Positions 42,401 to 55,400 of a stretch of DNA of 64,000 bases are shown here, in pieces (the stretch's first letter is position 1; each line of letters opens with the position of its first letter). Below the pieces are notes generated by a model. That model made no database searches. It was not told the DNA's origin and worked only from the letters and a program-made list of their open reading frames with translations. Origin of the DNA: Euglena gracilis (Eukaryota > Euglenida > Euglenophyceae > Euglenales); the NCBI GenBank assembly GCA_039621445.1, contig CP154957.1, positions 33,127,643 through 33,191,642 on the forward strand, written 5' to 3'. The position numbers were made by a program, and so were the translations under genes.

Positions 42401-44384
42401 GGGGGGAGGAAATGTGCCGCGGGGCCGTAGGGCCCCGTACCCAACCCGCAGCCCAACCCTCCGACCCTCAAATGGTCGCAGCCAGAGCGGGCGAAAGAGT
42501 GGGGCCGACTTCAGAGACTTTGAGACTGTCTCACAGTGTAGGGAAATGAACAGGACAGGGCTGTGCAATGGGCTCCGGTTGAACGTCCGATCCAACCGTA
42601 CCTCACCCCAGCTCTACCCCCAAAAGTGACCCGCGGCCACCCGCCCTCCGTGTCATTCGCTTCGCAGCGCCCGCGGAATTCCCCTTCGGGGGCCGGCCGG
42701 GGGACACGGACGCGGGGGGACGGGGGGGCGCCCGGGGCGGGGCGGGGCCGGGATGGGGCGGGGCACGGGGTCGGTGGGCAGCGGGAAGGCGTCCGTCTCC
42801 ATCGGCGCCGGCCCGTCCTCCAGTTGAGGCGGGGCCTGGCCATGGACGACGGTGAAATGGAAGCGACCGTAGGGTTCCAACGCGACTCTTTGTCGCACTG
42901 TGTTGGAGAGGTGTGTTGTTGATGACACTTGCAAAATGACCAACTGTGGAATCCGGACAAGCTTTTCACTCTGTCTGCCGCACAAGTAAAAGTTACGACA
43001 ATTTCAATTATGCACAACATTGCACAAGTCACAGACTAAGGGGCAGGTCCTTGATCCCCCCAATTGGCCCCCCCCCCCGTAGTTGGCAACTGCCCCCCCC
43101 ATTGTTATACTGAGCTGCTCCAGAATGTTTTCCAAGCCCCAAAATCAAAAGATCCTGGCACTTGAAACCCTTGGCTCTCCAATTACAATTGTTTCATCAA
43201 GAAATGGGACATTGGCACACACACACACACCCACATACACACACCTGGACGGGGGCCTGACCTGCCAGTTGTGCCCTCAGGGCCTGGCCCTCAGCGTCCA
43301 GCAAGGCTGGCAGCAGACCCCTCAGCAGGGTGGGGGGATTGATATAAATATTGCAGAAAAATAGCAGAAAAATTACAGAAGTTGTAGTCTTGTGCAGGAA
43401 TGTGTGCGCTTCTGCTGGAGAGGACTGAGAAAATTTTCACGATTTTTTTTCATTTTGCAACATTGATACTTTTTAAAACAAAAAAATACAAAAACATGAT
43501 TTTGGTAGTTTTGGGAACACTTTGATTTTAAAAAATATAGGATTTGTTGCTGAAAACCCCGAAAAGTTTAGTCTGAGGTAAAAAATTTGCCCAGGATTTG
43601 GAGTTCTTCCAATTCAAATTATTCCCCAGTGGAAATCAGGAGGAAACCTAAAAAGAAAGAAAAAAGAAAGAAAAGGAAAAAGGCCAAGAATCGTCAAAAT
43701 TCGCCAAAATTTGTAAAAAATTGGCAAATCCTGACAAACTTGCAAAAAAACAACAACAAAAAAAGCACTTGGTTCCCGTGAACGTTTCGCAAGGAATGAC
43801 CGGATCTCATTTTGCCTTCCCGTTTAGGTTCATGCGGAAAAATTGAAAAAAGGGGGGGAATTGCAGATAGTTGCGGAAATTGCAGAAAAACTGCGGTTGT
43901 CTCAGTCCACAGAAGGGATCAACCCGGTCGGAACTTTCCTGCCTACCTCTCGCAGGCGCACAACACGCAATATAAAAGTCAAATGAATAAACATCAAAAT
44001 AATCGTCGCCACTCAAACTAATTCAGGGGAATGCCCCGGAACCAAAAACCATCAGAAACCAAAAGGGAATGTTCAACGGGAGGGGCGACGGTGGAAAGGG
44101 ACGTGAGTGCTGCAGAGGCAGTCCAAAACCAAAAACACCAAACTAACCCCTCACCTCTGAAGGTCAGGCGACTCCCAACTACACATAAACCTTTGAAGGG
44201 TCTAGTCCGGTTCAGAGGCTTTTCGCTGCATTGCGAACAAAGGCAATAAACAAAGGGAATTTGGTCGAGAGATGATTGCAACCTTTAACAGGGGACTGGA
44301 CTGCACACGAGGGCATCGGGACAGGGAGCGGAAGGTCTCGATCTCACTCAGAGCACTCTGCAGCTCCTGCATGGAGGAATTCAT
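39458..44384 (-). CDS. CACYBP: Calcyclin-binding protein / SIP-like protein with CS and SGS domains
   Basis: CacyBP/SIP is an adaptor in SIAH1-SCF ubiquitination and binds S100 proteins and HSP90 through a p23-like CS domain. Exons: 44384-44283 (MNSSMQELQSALSEIETFRS), about 43337-43262 (LLPALLDAEGQALRAQL), a Pro-rich piece somewhere in 42850-42620 (bounds unclear), 42351-42202 (YGWDQSEKYVKVYLTAKD, start of the CS domain), 41070-40937 (RLALGNLGGPVAPAGSSVKA), 40267-40177 (ITVSLRKGDSSTWSDLKTKE), 39931-39836 (DPQVGLMNLMKNLYDEGDDE) and 39523-39458 (RTISKAFYESQAGKKPSMDE, stop TGA). The last two are hallmark SGS motifs. The 40937 junction needs a GC donor (AG|GCGTGC). Phases fit from 42351 to the stop. 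The N-terminal junctions are unresolved. Confidence 0.9.
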
Positions 44385-44525
44385 CGGTGGGAAGAGGGAG
44401 GACCAACCTGAAAGAGGACGACCATAGAACTCAAGGCATGGATGAGGGGTGATGGTGTCAAATGGTGCCCCCGCAGGACCCCCCACAGTGCGCCCCTCCC
44501 ACATTCCCCACACCCCCCACACCCT

Positions 44526-44528
<3 letters not shown>

Positions 44529-44617
<89 letters not shown>

Positions 44618-44636
44618 CACACACACACACACACAC
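44529..44636. repeat. CA microsatellite
   Basis: About 108 bp of (CA)n with one GCAC interruption, upstream of the CacyBP start codon. Confidence 0.95.
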
Positions 44637-45224
44637 TGACACCCCCCTTGCAAAATCAATGCGGCAAGCGCAAAGCGCCAACACGGCAAAACTCATCTGC
44701 AGGTCTGCATAATCTACTTAATGCAGTTGTGCAACCTTTGTGTGTACAATGAAAAACCTTCCTACCTTTGGAAATCACTGTCTAAATTTGGAAATTAACC
44801 TTCAAATTTCAATTTTGACTTGCTAAGCCTTCGGCCTCGCCCGATGGGGGGGGGGGCACCCCACCTCCCCAGAAAAAGTCAGGCAAAAATCAGCAAGGGC
44901 AATGCTCCACACTTCTGGTCACTTTTACACAGATGTTGGAACGAAATGTGAAGGCACGAAAAACGCAAGTGTTTTTGCTTGCAGGATGAATAGATCAATT
45001 CTGAGGTGAGGGACTTTTAGCATCAACCCTCAACTCAAGGCATTTCTGGTGACGAAATGCGCGCTTCCACAGGTGGATTGATTCTCTCAAATTGTTACCT
45101 TTCGAGTCTCCCACATGAAGTGGAGCCCCCAGACTAATATATTGTGTATTTGGGGGGGGTGTTGGAGATGTGCGGTTAAATTTGTGGGCCCATTTCTTTG
45201 CATCGTGAAGGGGCGAGTCCCAGA

Positions 45225-45536
45225 CATGCTTGTGCTTACCAACCGGGGGGGGGGGAGGGGGGGGGGCTATAGGGTGCCTGCCCCTAGCAGGCACACCCCC
45301 CCCCCCGGGGGGGATAGGGGTCCGGGCCGGACCCAGAAAATTTTCATTGAAAATGGCCGTTTCCGGGCCCCCGGCGCCTTCGGCGCCGGGGTCGGAGGGG
45401 GGTGCCTGCTAGGGGCAGGCACCCCCCAAAACCCTACCCCCCCCCCCGGGGGGGGTCGGATCGGGTGCTATGGGGTGCCTGCCCCTAGCACTCCCCCCCC
45501 CCCCGTGGGGTAGGTACCCGACTAAGCACAAGCCTG
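45225..45536. mobile_element. CAGGCTTGTGCTTA-family foldback element, copy 1
   Basis: Perfect 8-bp direct repeats GTCCCAGA flank it (45217-45224, 45537-45544). Terminal inverted repeats are CATGCTTGTGCTTACC and TAAGCACAAGCCTG. Internally it has the palindromic GTGCCTGCCCCTAGCAGGCAC block and a GGCGCCTTCGGCGCC hairpin. It lies between the CacyBP start and the VPS53 end. Confidence 0.75.
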
Positions 45537-45806
45537 GTCCCAGAATGGATTCATCAATGTTGGCTGACTATGGGCAACATCCCAGGGCAGTTTTCCTGGG
45601 TTTCTTGCTCAAAAAAGAAATACAACGCCCCCCCCCCCAAGGCAAACAGAGCCAACCCATCGGTGACTCTTCTGCGCAAGTTTCTTTTAGGACATTTTTC
45701 TGAAAGCCCAGGAAAAATCACACATGGAAAAAATGGGAAATGTGCTTGTACCTCACAGAAATGTGATGATGGGGCTGAAAAAATGTGCAACTGTGAAATG
45801 GGCGGG

Positions 45807-46444
45807 TCAGGATGCAGCCTGGGAGGCATGGGAGCGGCCCAGGAATTGGGTGCCAGCGCGGGAGAGGTCACCAATCTTCATGTACTCCGGCAGCGAGGGG
45901 TGCTTCATGTCGCCAATGCGGCCACCGATGCGGCGCTTCCACTCACCGAACACGGAGCCACCCCCGCCCAGGTCGGCCGGCAGGCCCCAGCCGCTCCACA
46001 CAGTTCCCCATTTGAGAGGCCAACGTGCGAGCAACGCACGCATGCTCACGCACCACGCGCGAATACACACACAATGTGTCCGCCAGTGGGCGCTCTTGAA
46101 GGGCAGCTGGCTGGGCCCTGGCCCTGGGGCTGCAGGTCGAGGTCTTCGTCGGCATACACATGCTCCATTTTGGCCACCTTCCGGTTCTGGTTGAGCTGCT
46201 CCACGAGGGGGGCTGGCGCTGGCGCTGCGGCGTGTGTCGGCCGGGGGTAAGGGGACGGCCTGGGGGGTGGGGTCAGACCCCACCCCTCACCACAGGGTTT
46301 TGCACGATTCCCATTCAGCCATCAGGTTGTGGTGCACTGCGGGAAGGGTGGCAGAGCGAAGCCGCAGTCCTGTCATTTCACTCTTCTTCAGCCCCTTCAA
46401 CTCCATGAGCTTCACAAAATCCGGTATGGATGGGTGTGGCCGGG
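45807..46444 (-). CDS. VPS53: VPS53 C-terminal region, alternative 3' exons
   Basis: After the LKGLKKSEM block the frame stays open to TGA at 46289-46287. Two further stretches downstream look coding by third-position GC: one after an acceptor at about 46242 (VEQLNQNRKVAKMEHVYADE) and one at about 46000-45807 (GSVFGEWKRRIGGRIGDMKH, ending TGA at 45809-45807). A donor AAGA|GTGAAA at 46382 would join the first in frame. The second has no clear acceptor. VPS53 C-termini vary between lineages, so a longer tail is plausible, but this could also be a separate short gene. Confidence 0.45.
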
Positions 46445-49400
46445 CTGAGGCATTCCTGGTGTGGCGCCCCCCACATGCATGCGTGTGTGAGTGCTGTGTG
46501 TGTCGCACGCATGTGTATGCGGTCCACACAAGTTTGTGGGCGCAAACCCCAGCAAAGAACACGGAGCTGGGCCTGTTCTCAGATTGCCAGGACCCTGAAG
46601 ATGAACGACGCAGACCAAATCGGCCCATGTGCCAGAGGCGTGGTCCCGGCCCGAACGGGGCGCCAGCTCGGCGTAGTCGCCGGGTAGGTTCTTGTCCCAG
46701 GGAGGCGCCATCAGGACCTTCAGGACGTTCTCTGCCTTCTTCACCTCAGCGTTAAGGAGCTGGTGGTAGCTGGCGAGGGCCACCCCCGTGAACCGTGAGG
46801 CGTTCCCTGCGGGGGAGGGGCATGAGGGACAGGATGAAGGCAGCGGGGGGTGGGGGGGCTGGGCGGCTGATGAGCTTGGCGGTTTGCTTCTTTGCGTGTG
46901 CGGCCAAATATGCGTTGTGCAGAATGGTGGGAGGCGGTCGTTCGCATCCCTTTTCAGCTCAAATGCATTGGGCAAGGAAATTGGGAATAAAATTTCATCC
47001 TTGAGGAAATAAAATGACTCGAAAATCATTTAAGCTTCAGCCAGTTCCACGCCACACCCTCGTTTGGCAGGTCCTGCAGCTTCTGCCGGAGGTGCTGGAC
47101 GTCGATGAACAGCTGCTGGCAGCCCGGTTCCGAGATCCGCCGGCACTTGTAGAGCTGCGCCACGAAGCGCCGCAGGAAATACACCGTGAACTTGGTACAG
47201 AACAGCCGCAGGTAGCCTGCGCTGAGGTGCAGCACCACCACCGCCATCCGGTCCGCCATCACCTGGCGGGGCCACGGCGCCGCAGCCTATGCCCCTGCTG
47301 CGGGCCCCGGAGAGTCAGGAGGGGACTGAGGAGAGCAACGGTGTTTGTGCCTGTGGCAAAAGTTTGCATCGTCCAAATTGACAGCAAGCCGTTTCTTGCC
47401 AGTGTCATCCTAAATTGTGTGTTCCCATCCTGCCTGAGGTGTTGGGTGCTGTGGAGAGCCAATGGGCAGGGATCTCATTTCCAGAACCGGGAAATAACAA
47501 CAGGCACTCTGTCCAATTCTCTCGGTGAGGCGCCGTGGACACAGAGCAGAGGCGTAGGGGGATTGGTCCTCCGCAATGGCCACCTGGCCCCAGTCAGGGA
47601 CGTTTGCAACGCCCCCCACATATCCAGTACACGCACAAAAGCTGGAGGGCCACCCCTCATCGGCAAGCCTATCACACCATCGTAGACTTCGCTAATGACA
47701 GGGTGGGGTATGGGCATCAATTCCTTTTACCCTGGAGCAAACAGGCAACCCAGGCAAAACCCTGGTGTGGCTCGAGAACTCTCGGGACACACAAACACGT
47801 GAGTGGTGTGGCACGGCTCCCGAAGGCATGCCTCCACCCCTACGTCCCCAGCACTGCTCGTGCCTTCTGCCCTCTTCCCACTTGCCTGTCCGTGGGGTGC
47901 ATGGGACAGTGGTGTTGTGCCTTGCAAACGTCCGCTTTGTGGCCTCAGGGTCCTGCAGCGCCGATGTGCCCGAAGTCCCCCCCCCCCAAACGCATCCCCC
48001 ATCCCCCCTGCACAGAACACCCCCAAAACGCTCCCTGGCCCCAGTTCAGCCGCAGCATCTCCGTGAAGTGCGGCTCCATCCGCACCTCCACCGCCCGGAT
48101 CAGCGCCCGGATCGCCTTGCTGATGAGCAGCGAGAACGCCTCGCTGGCGGGGTCGACGTTGACCTGCGGGAGGGAGAATTCCGGTGGGAGGAGGTGCCGC
48201 AGGGGGACGCTCCAGAACGATGTTCTAAAAGGCTTTAGAGCGTCCTTCCAGAGCTCTGGAACGACGTTCGAGGTCGTTCGAGGTCGTTTGCAGAGGCTCT
48301 AGAGCCTCCTCAAACGTTGTACATGCCGCCCCCCCCCCACCTGCGGGAGGCGACTGGCGGAGGACCTGCGTAGGGCCACGCTGGGGAAGGCTTGTAACTG
48401 GGGCCACCAGGGGTCCCCACTGCTCCATGGGATAGGGTGGGAGAGGGTGGTTGAGTGGGACACGCGGTGTCTTGGATGGGGGAGAGGGAGCCATTTACAT
48501 TCCCGACAAAAAATTGAGCATACACCTCTAAGACGAACCACCATTTAACCAGCATGGGCATTCCGCGAAATGATCAGGCTTGTGCTTACCGACCGGGGGG
48601 GGAGGGGGGTGGGTGGGTGCTGTAGGGTGCCTGCCCCTAGCAGGCACCCCCCCCCGGGGGAGGGGTAAACCCCCCCTAATAAGTGCGCAGTGCCCTAATA
48701 AGTGCGCACCCCCCCAGAGGTCCGAAACTACCTCCCTAAAAAGTGCGCACCCCCCAAAGGAGAAATTACTGTTACATCTCAGGTCGGAAAGCACACACAA
48801 TTCTCAGAACTGTCCTTCTCAAACCAACTATTTCTATCGTCCAAGCCCAAATTTGACACATAATCACTTGACACATTGCTTGAAATCACAAAATAGGGAG
48901 AAAATTGAAAAAGAGTGGGGGAACATGAGTATTTTCGGCTTTGTCCTAAAAAGTGCGCACTGCCCTAATAAGTGCACACCCCTTGGGGTCCGAAACTACG
49001 TCCTTAAAATGCGCGCACCCGTGCACTTATTAGGGGGGGGGGGGTTAGGGGTCCGAGGGGTACCCAGAAAATTTTCATTGAAAATGACCTTTTCCGGGTC
49101 GGAGGGGGGTGCCTGCTATGGGCAGGCACCCCCCAAACCCCCCCGGGGGGGTCGGATCGGGTGCTATGGGGTGCCTGCCCCTAGCACCCCCCCCCGTGGG
49201 GTAGGCACCCGTCTAAGCACAAGCCTGGAAATGATGGCGGGCATGGCGACCTCGTTCCGCGAGATCTCCTCCACCTTGCCCCGGATCTCGTTGGCGAGCT
49301 GCTCCAGGATGCCGGACCAGTAGTCCGCCGTGTTGATGATGAGGCACACCACCCTCTCCCCCCGCTCCTGCCCCTTCCCCGGGGTCAGCGCCGCGCCGAG

Positions 49401-52400
49401 CCGCTCTGCGTAGTACGCCAGGTTCTTGGCCCGTCCCAGGCAACCGCTTCGATGGGGAGGGTCATCTCGTCACTTGGACCTTTCGTCACGGCAAAGCCCA
49501 GGAGAGAATCCAGCCGGAACCTTTGCCGATTGCCGGTGCCGTTATGGCTGAATTATGAAGAGGGACGCAAAATGTGCCCCAACTTCTCAAAAAAAAATCC
49601 AGTGAAAAAACCATGAGAAACCTTCGGGAGATGTGGAAAGTTGGAATGTCCTCAAATAACCCAAAGACATCGTCGAAAACCTGTGATGTCAAGCAATTCC
49701 CCAACTGTTCCAGAAGCTTTATCGATCAAAAACATACCACCTTTTACCCGCCCCCCCCCTTGTCCACCGACCGGGTTCCTGCAACCCCCGACCAGGGGGG
49801 GTGGTCGTACACCCCCCACAACCTGCAACCCCCGACCGGGGGGTGGTCGTACCACTAGGGGCCAAAACAAAACCAAAAGCCAAAAAAGGTGCAATTTCAT
49901 AACGGTAATATTTCTCCCCATTAGGTGAGGGACCAATGCCATCACTACACTCAAACAAAACAGGACTCCCCGGAGGGAACATGACGAACACTCAATGGAC
50001 AGGAAACACGGGAAAAAAAGCTGGTCAATAAGCACATGAGAGGAAAAATTTTGGTGGTCACCTGCAACCCCCGACCAGGGAGGGTGGTCGTACACCCCCC
50101 TCAACCTGCAACCCCCGACCGGGGGGTGGTCGGTATATAGGGGTGGTCGGTGGACAAGGGGGGGGGGCGGGTACCATATTTTTTTGCACTATATTTTATC
50201 GTACCCAAAAAAATGCTTTTGCCAAGTCTCTTCTGCCCACAAACTTTTTTCAAATATCAACCTCTAACCTCTTCAAGAAACAATAAGCATTTGCCTGGGC
50301 CAAACTCGGTGCATCCGAAACACAGTGCCAGCCCGGGAGATTGCTCCACTCCTGTAAAGAGACACTCAGGTGCAGGGGGGGAACCACTGAAAACCCACCC
50401 TTGTGGAGAAGCCGAATAGTGCAGAAAAGACCTGTCAAGTGGGACGACGATCGATGTTGTTTTGTGTAAAACATTCACACACACTCACTATGTCACTCAC
50501 TCATACCATTCAAAATTGCTCATGTTCTGGTGGCTGTTGCAATGTGTACAGTTCTCAAGACATAAAATCCCCACCAATTATGAAACATCTCCCTGGGTAT
50601 TTTAATTCACCAAAAAAGCAAACCCACCCTCGATAGAGTTGCCAACAGTCAGAGTGCCAAATTGCATCTAAATAAACAAAATACGAGCAGCCAGAGATTC
50701 GAGTCTACCCCTCCTGATGACAAAAAAAGATGTCCATGTCGGACGGAGTTCATGATGCAGCCTGTATTGTTGTTGAAATGATCAATTGCGAGAAGACGAA
50801 ATGCTTGGAATGCCCAACCTTAATCCTCAATAGAATTCTTGGACTTTGAAAAGAACGACTTCTGAATTCCTTTTCTGGCTTTTTGTCTTCAGGACGCCGG
50901 ATTCATGACAGGACCGGTGTCCCCCCCCTTCTTTTAAACCGCATTTCAGATCCGCTGAATTTGGAAAATAGCTTTTTGTGAGCTACTTTACACTGGTCCT
51001 TGAAAACAAGGAATGCCTTTGCCCAATTTCTTGTCAATAAATTCAACATTTTTGCAACTGGATGCAACTGGATTTTTCAAAAAGTCTCAAAATTCGGGCG
51101 AAGGTTGCAGTGTAAAACACAGGTTTTAATCCAGAAATTTGATTGTACCGCCCAGATGTAATCCCCCAATTAAAACCCCTGCACAAATGAGGGTGCTGCT
51201 GCTGATGATGAGGATGGAAATATCTGAATGTACTTTGGATACGTGTATAAATGAGGAATATTTGTGTACATTTACATTTATATATATTTATGTTTGCATA
51301 CGAACAAAAAATTAACTTTATTTTTCTGTGGCAAAGGTGGTGTGGAACAAACCGCTTCAGCCCCTCCTCAATGTAGATAAAGAGATCGCTGGCGGACGTC
51401 AGGATCTCGTTCTCCCCCAGAGGGCCCTCCTCCTCCGCGCTGCCCCACGTCTCCTCCGCGATGAGCCGGTCGATGGTCTCCTTCATCTGCTGGTCCTCGT
51501 AGTCAGCCAGCGTGCTGCTGCTGGAGGCCTTCCGCCGCACTCCCAATACGCTAACACACATGTGCATTGGGGTGTACCTCCATAAACTCACACCACAACC
51601 CATGCACAGGCTTCCACATGCGCGCCACACCACACCACACCCACCAACCCACCAGAGCGGTTGGTGGGTTGAAGCCATTGCACCCCGTGGGGTAGGGCGC
51701 CATGGGTCAGTTTTTTTTTGGCCCAGCCGGCGGGGCCGGAAAATCTTTTTCATGGGTTTTCGGGAGCCACAAGAAGACATTGAAGAGGATGAAAGAACAA
51801 ACTTTATCTTGGAAAAAAAACTTTTCTTGGGACAAACCAGAGGTGGCGACACTGAAGGAACTGACAGAGCTGTGGGCCAGAGCCAAACGCAACAAGCACG
51901 TCAGGCCAAAAGCATCGACGTTTGCCAGTTGTTCGAAGACTTGGCTACATTGTCAAGAATACCAGCACGCGCGCCAGAAAATGAAATTAATTCCTCCCCA
52001 CCGGTAGAAGCAGGACCAGTTGTTCCGCAGTGTGTCACAGATTATCCTGCAGGTGGTGAGGCTACTGGGGCACAACTGGGTGCCCCAAGCTCCAGACAGT
52101 CCCCCTCGCGGCCAAGTCAACTTACAAATTTGGTAAAAAATTCAAAACAAGAGGAAGGAGCTAGCGGTGCTGGAGAGGAAATGCAGATGGCTCAGTGGTT
52201 TGCAGGAGCCCCCAAGAAAGCTCTCTTCGGTGGCATTCATTTGGGGGGGGGGGCAGAAGAGCATTTGAAACACTCAAAGGATGGCGCCTCCGGTAGCAAA
52301 GGAGCCTGCAAAGAAAAATACCACACTAGAGCCCGAATAGCAACGCAGCACGGCCTACATAGAGCTGCATCGAAGAGTCAAAGCAGGAGGTGATGAAGCC

Positions 52401-55400
52401 ATAGAACTTGTACTGCGCGGAGGACTCAAGGGGCCGGTCCTGTGTTGTTGGGCTGGTAACCTTGGGAGGCTTCTCCGCCCTGCAACCAGAAGCAAAGATG
52501 GGTATTGATATTGGGTTTGGGGGTCCCGACAAAACCCAATATATTGACCCCCCCCCTGATATCCGCAATTAATCCGATAAAACCAATATGGAGGAAAAAT
52601 TGAGGGCCACCCTTGGGCCATTTTGGGTCATTTTAGACCACTTTTGGCCCATTTTTGACCTGTTTTGGCTTGACCACTTTGGACCATTCTGGGCATTTTG
52701 GGGGTGTTCATTGCGGGCTGTTTGAGCCAATATAGGCAACTTTAAAGCACTTCGGGACATTTTGGGCAATTTTGGCCAGGGCCAACTTGGGTTCCTTCGG
52801 GCCAATGTTGGCTGCTACTACGAACACTTTGGGTTTAAACTTTGAATTTTGGAGTTAAATTCCTAATTTGGTGCAGAACTCCCAACTTCATTCCTGTGGT
52901 TTCATTTTTTTAACCGAATTTATGGGTTTGGAGATTCCTGAGTTCGTGATAGCACGAGCCAAAAACAAGTATTACGTGCATTAACCCCCCCCCCTGATAA
53001 AGCCGACATTTTCCGATATTTTTTCCAGGCATTTTCCGATATTTTCCGATAAAACTGAAATTTTTTTTGAGATATCAGGCCATTTTGAGATGGCCTGATA
53101 TGGACGATATGGGCCTAGATCCAATATCCATCCTTGCCAGAAGGCGTTTGAGAAGTCCTGCTCTCTGCGAGTGGACACTTCAATGAAGCCATCCCTCCCC
53201 ACTGAGAGCGGCCCCATCCGATAACCTCCCCCAACTTATAACCCCTTTGGGCCCAACCACCAAACTATGACTGATAACCCCACCACAGAGAAAAATGGTG
53301 GAAAAAAAGAGGAAAAAAATGTCGCAAAAAAATCACATGGCGTGCCGGAAAAATGCAGCTGTGGTTGTTGGCCAGCCAACCTCTGAGGTTTTGGTTAAAA
53401 ATAGAGTAGCATTGTCCAAAATACCTTGTTTTACCACGGTGGTTCTGAAATAGGGGGTATTGTTTGATCTTTTCAGGTTACACGCAAGCCTCAAATTATA
53501 ACCTCCTCTCCCCCCGGCTTTTAACCCCCCACTACCAAACAAGATCCGATATCCCGCGGGGGGGAAGTAAGGGGGGGATTGCACACTGCCAGAGGACAGG
53601 AAGACGCATACGCAGCTTTGGGTTTGCCGCGGTTCATGTACTTCTGCTTGATGCGTGCCACCTCTGCCGCGCGGCCGCTGCTCTCTTCCTCGGAGTCGTC
53701 GTCGGGGGCCCCCGGGACATGGAAGCGGATGCTGAGGTCGCGCTCGAACTGCTGGCTCCGCTGCAGCGCCTTGACGAGGGCCGGCACGTCCGGGTGTTGC
53801 GCCTCGTCCTGGATCTGCGGACAGGCCGCCGAAAGGTATGCCTCGGCTGCGCTGTACCGGCTGAGGGCAGTATGGGAACGCCTGGTGGGGGGACATGGGA
53901 GTTGGACGGGGTCGACCCCAAACACCCACACCCATGGGCATTCTGGAGTTCCCTAGATATGGAATTCCCCCTGTCCCCCCCCCATTCCCTTGAAGCGTGT
54001 ATATAAGGTTGCGAATGGCCAACCCCAGCTGTGCCACAAATCAGGGGGGGGGAAATTGATATTGGAGGCCTTCAGAAAAATTGCGGGAAAATTGCGGGAA
54101 AATTGCGGGAAAATTGCGGAGAAAAATTGCGGAAAAATTGATATGGGGTACACATTTCTGCTGGAGGGGACTTAGAAAAATTTCACAAAAATTTGGTCAT
54201 TTTGCAACATGGGCGCAATTTTTGAGCTGGTATTCACGCTTTTTTTTCCAACAAAAAGGCTCAAAAGCATGATTTTTGTAATTTTAGGAAATGCGTCCAG
54301 GGCCAGAGGCTGGTGTTTCATCCGCGCTGGCTGAGGGGTAGAGGGAGGTGTGCTGGCGGAGACACGGGGGCCTGGGGGCTGGGACAGCTGCTGGTGGGTG
54401 AGGAGGCAGAACTCCACCGCCATCTCCTGGGGCAGGCACCACTCCGGGGGGAACACGCCGGGGCAGTGCTCCGCCAACACGTCGAGGTACCGGCGGAACC
54501 ACTGGTACCTGTGGGGCCCCGCCGAGTGACGGGGGAATCCACCGCCCAATTTGGAAAACAGTTCAAAATTTGCGTGGCAAGTTGATGCGGCAAACCCAGC
54601 GGTGCTTGCCTTTCCCCCATGAAAACCTGATTGGCATTAGATCTCTGTTAAATGGAAGCATTTGAATGTTGGGGAGCTTGTCATGTACCCACCATGGTGT
54701 ACTGTGGTGAGGGTAGAGGCCCCCCACCCATCCGTTCCACAGCCAAGCGTTGCACCTCTTGTCGGTGTTGCACAGCTGAGCGTTTGACTCGCCACGGTGG
54801 AACTTGCGGGAGTACTTCTCCAGCTGGTTCTGGATGAATGCCTTCATAAACTGTTTCGGGGCCTGGCAGGAAGATGTGCTCCAAAGGGAAAAAAGGGCAT
54901 GTGTAGTTGGTTATTGCTTGCCACTTGATGAATCCATGACACCCAAAACTGTCATGCAACACCATAAATGTGGGTATAACCTGCTCACGTGTTCAAAAAA
55001 GAATGCTGGACCCAACGCACACTACACTTGGGGAGTGTGTGGCTCTTGTGCATTGCTTGCTTCTTTCTGAGTAAAAATGCACCACACTGTCGACTTAATC
55101 CAGTTGGGGGTTGCCAAAGGCCGGGTCAGACCTCGCCGCCAACGGCGTCGATGACCGCACAGCCATCCGTCATGTCCGGTGGGGGCGGGCCGTCCACGGT
55201 GGGGTCGTAGGCCGGGAAGCGGTGCATCACCTTGCTGGTCAGCTCGGTGCGGATTGCGGTGAACTGTGCTGCCATCTGCTGCAGGCTGGGGACGTCGGGC
55301 CGGTCCGCAAAGTTCAGGAACAGCTGCTGCGTAGCGTGCACCAGCGGCGCTGCGGGGCACGGGTGGCATTTGGCTGCCCATGGATTTTTTAAAGCACAAA

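Larger units (their letters stand above)
44385..45806. other. Intergenic region between CacyBP start and VPS53 end
   Basis: Holds the CA microsatellite at 44529-44636 and the foldback element 45225-45536. Nothing else recognised. Confidence 0.6.
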
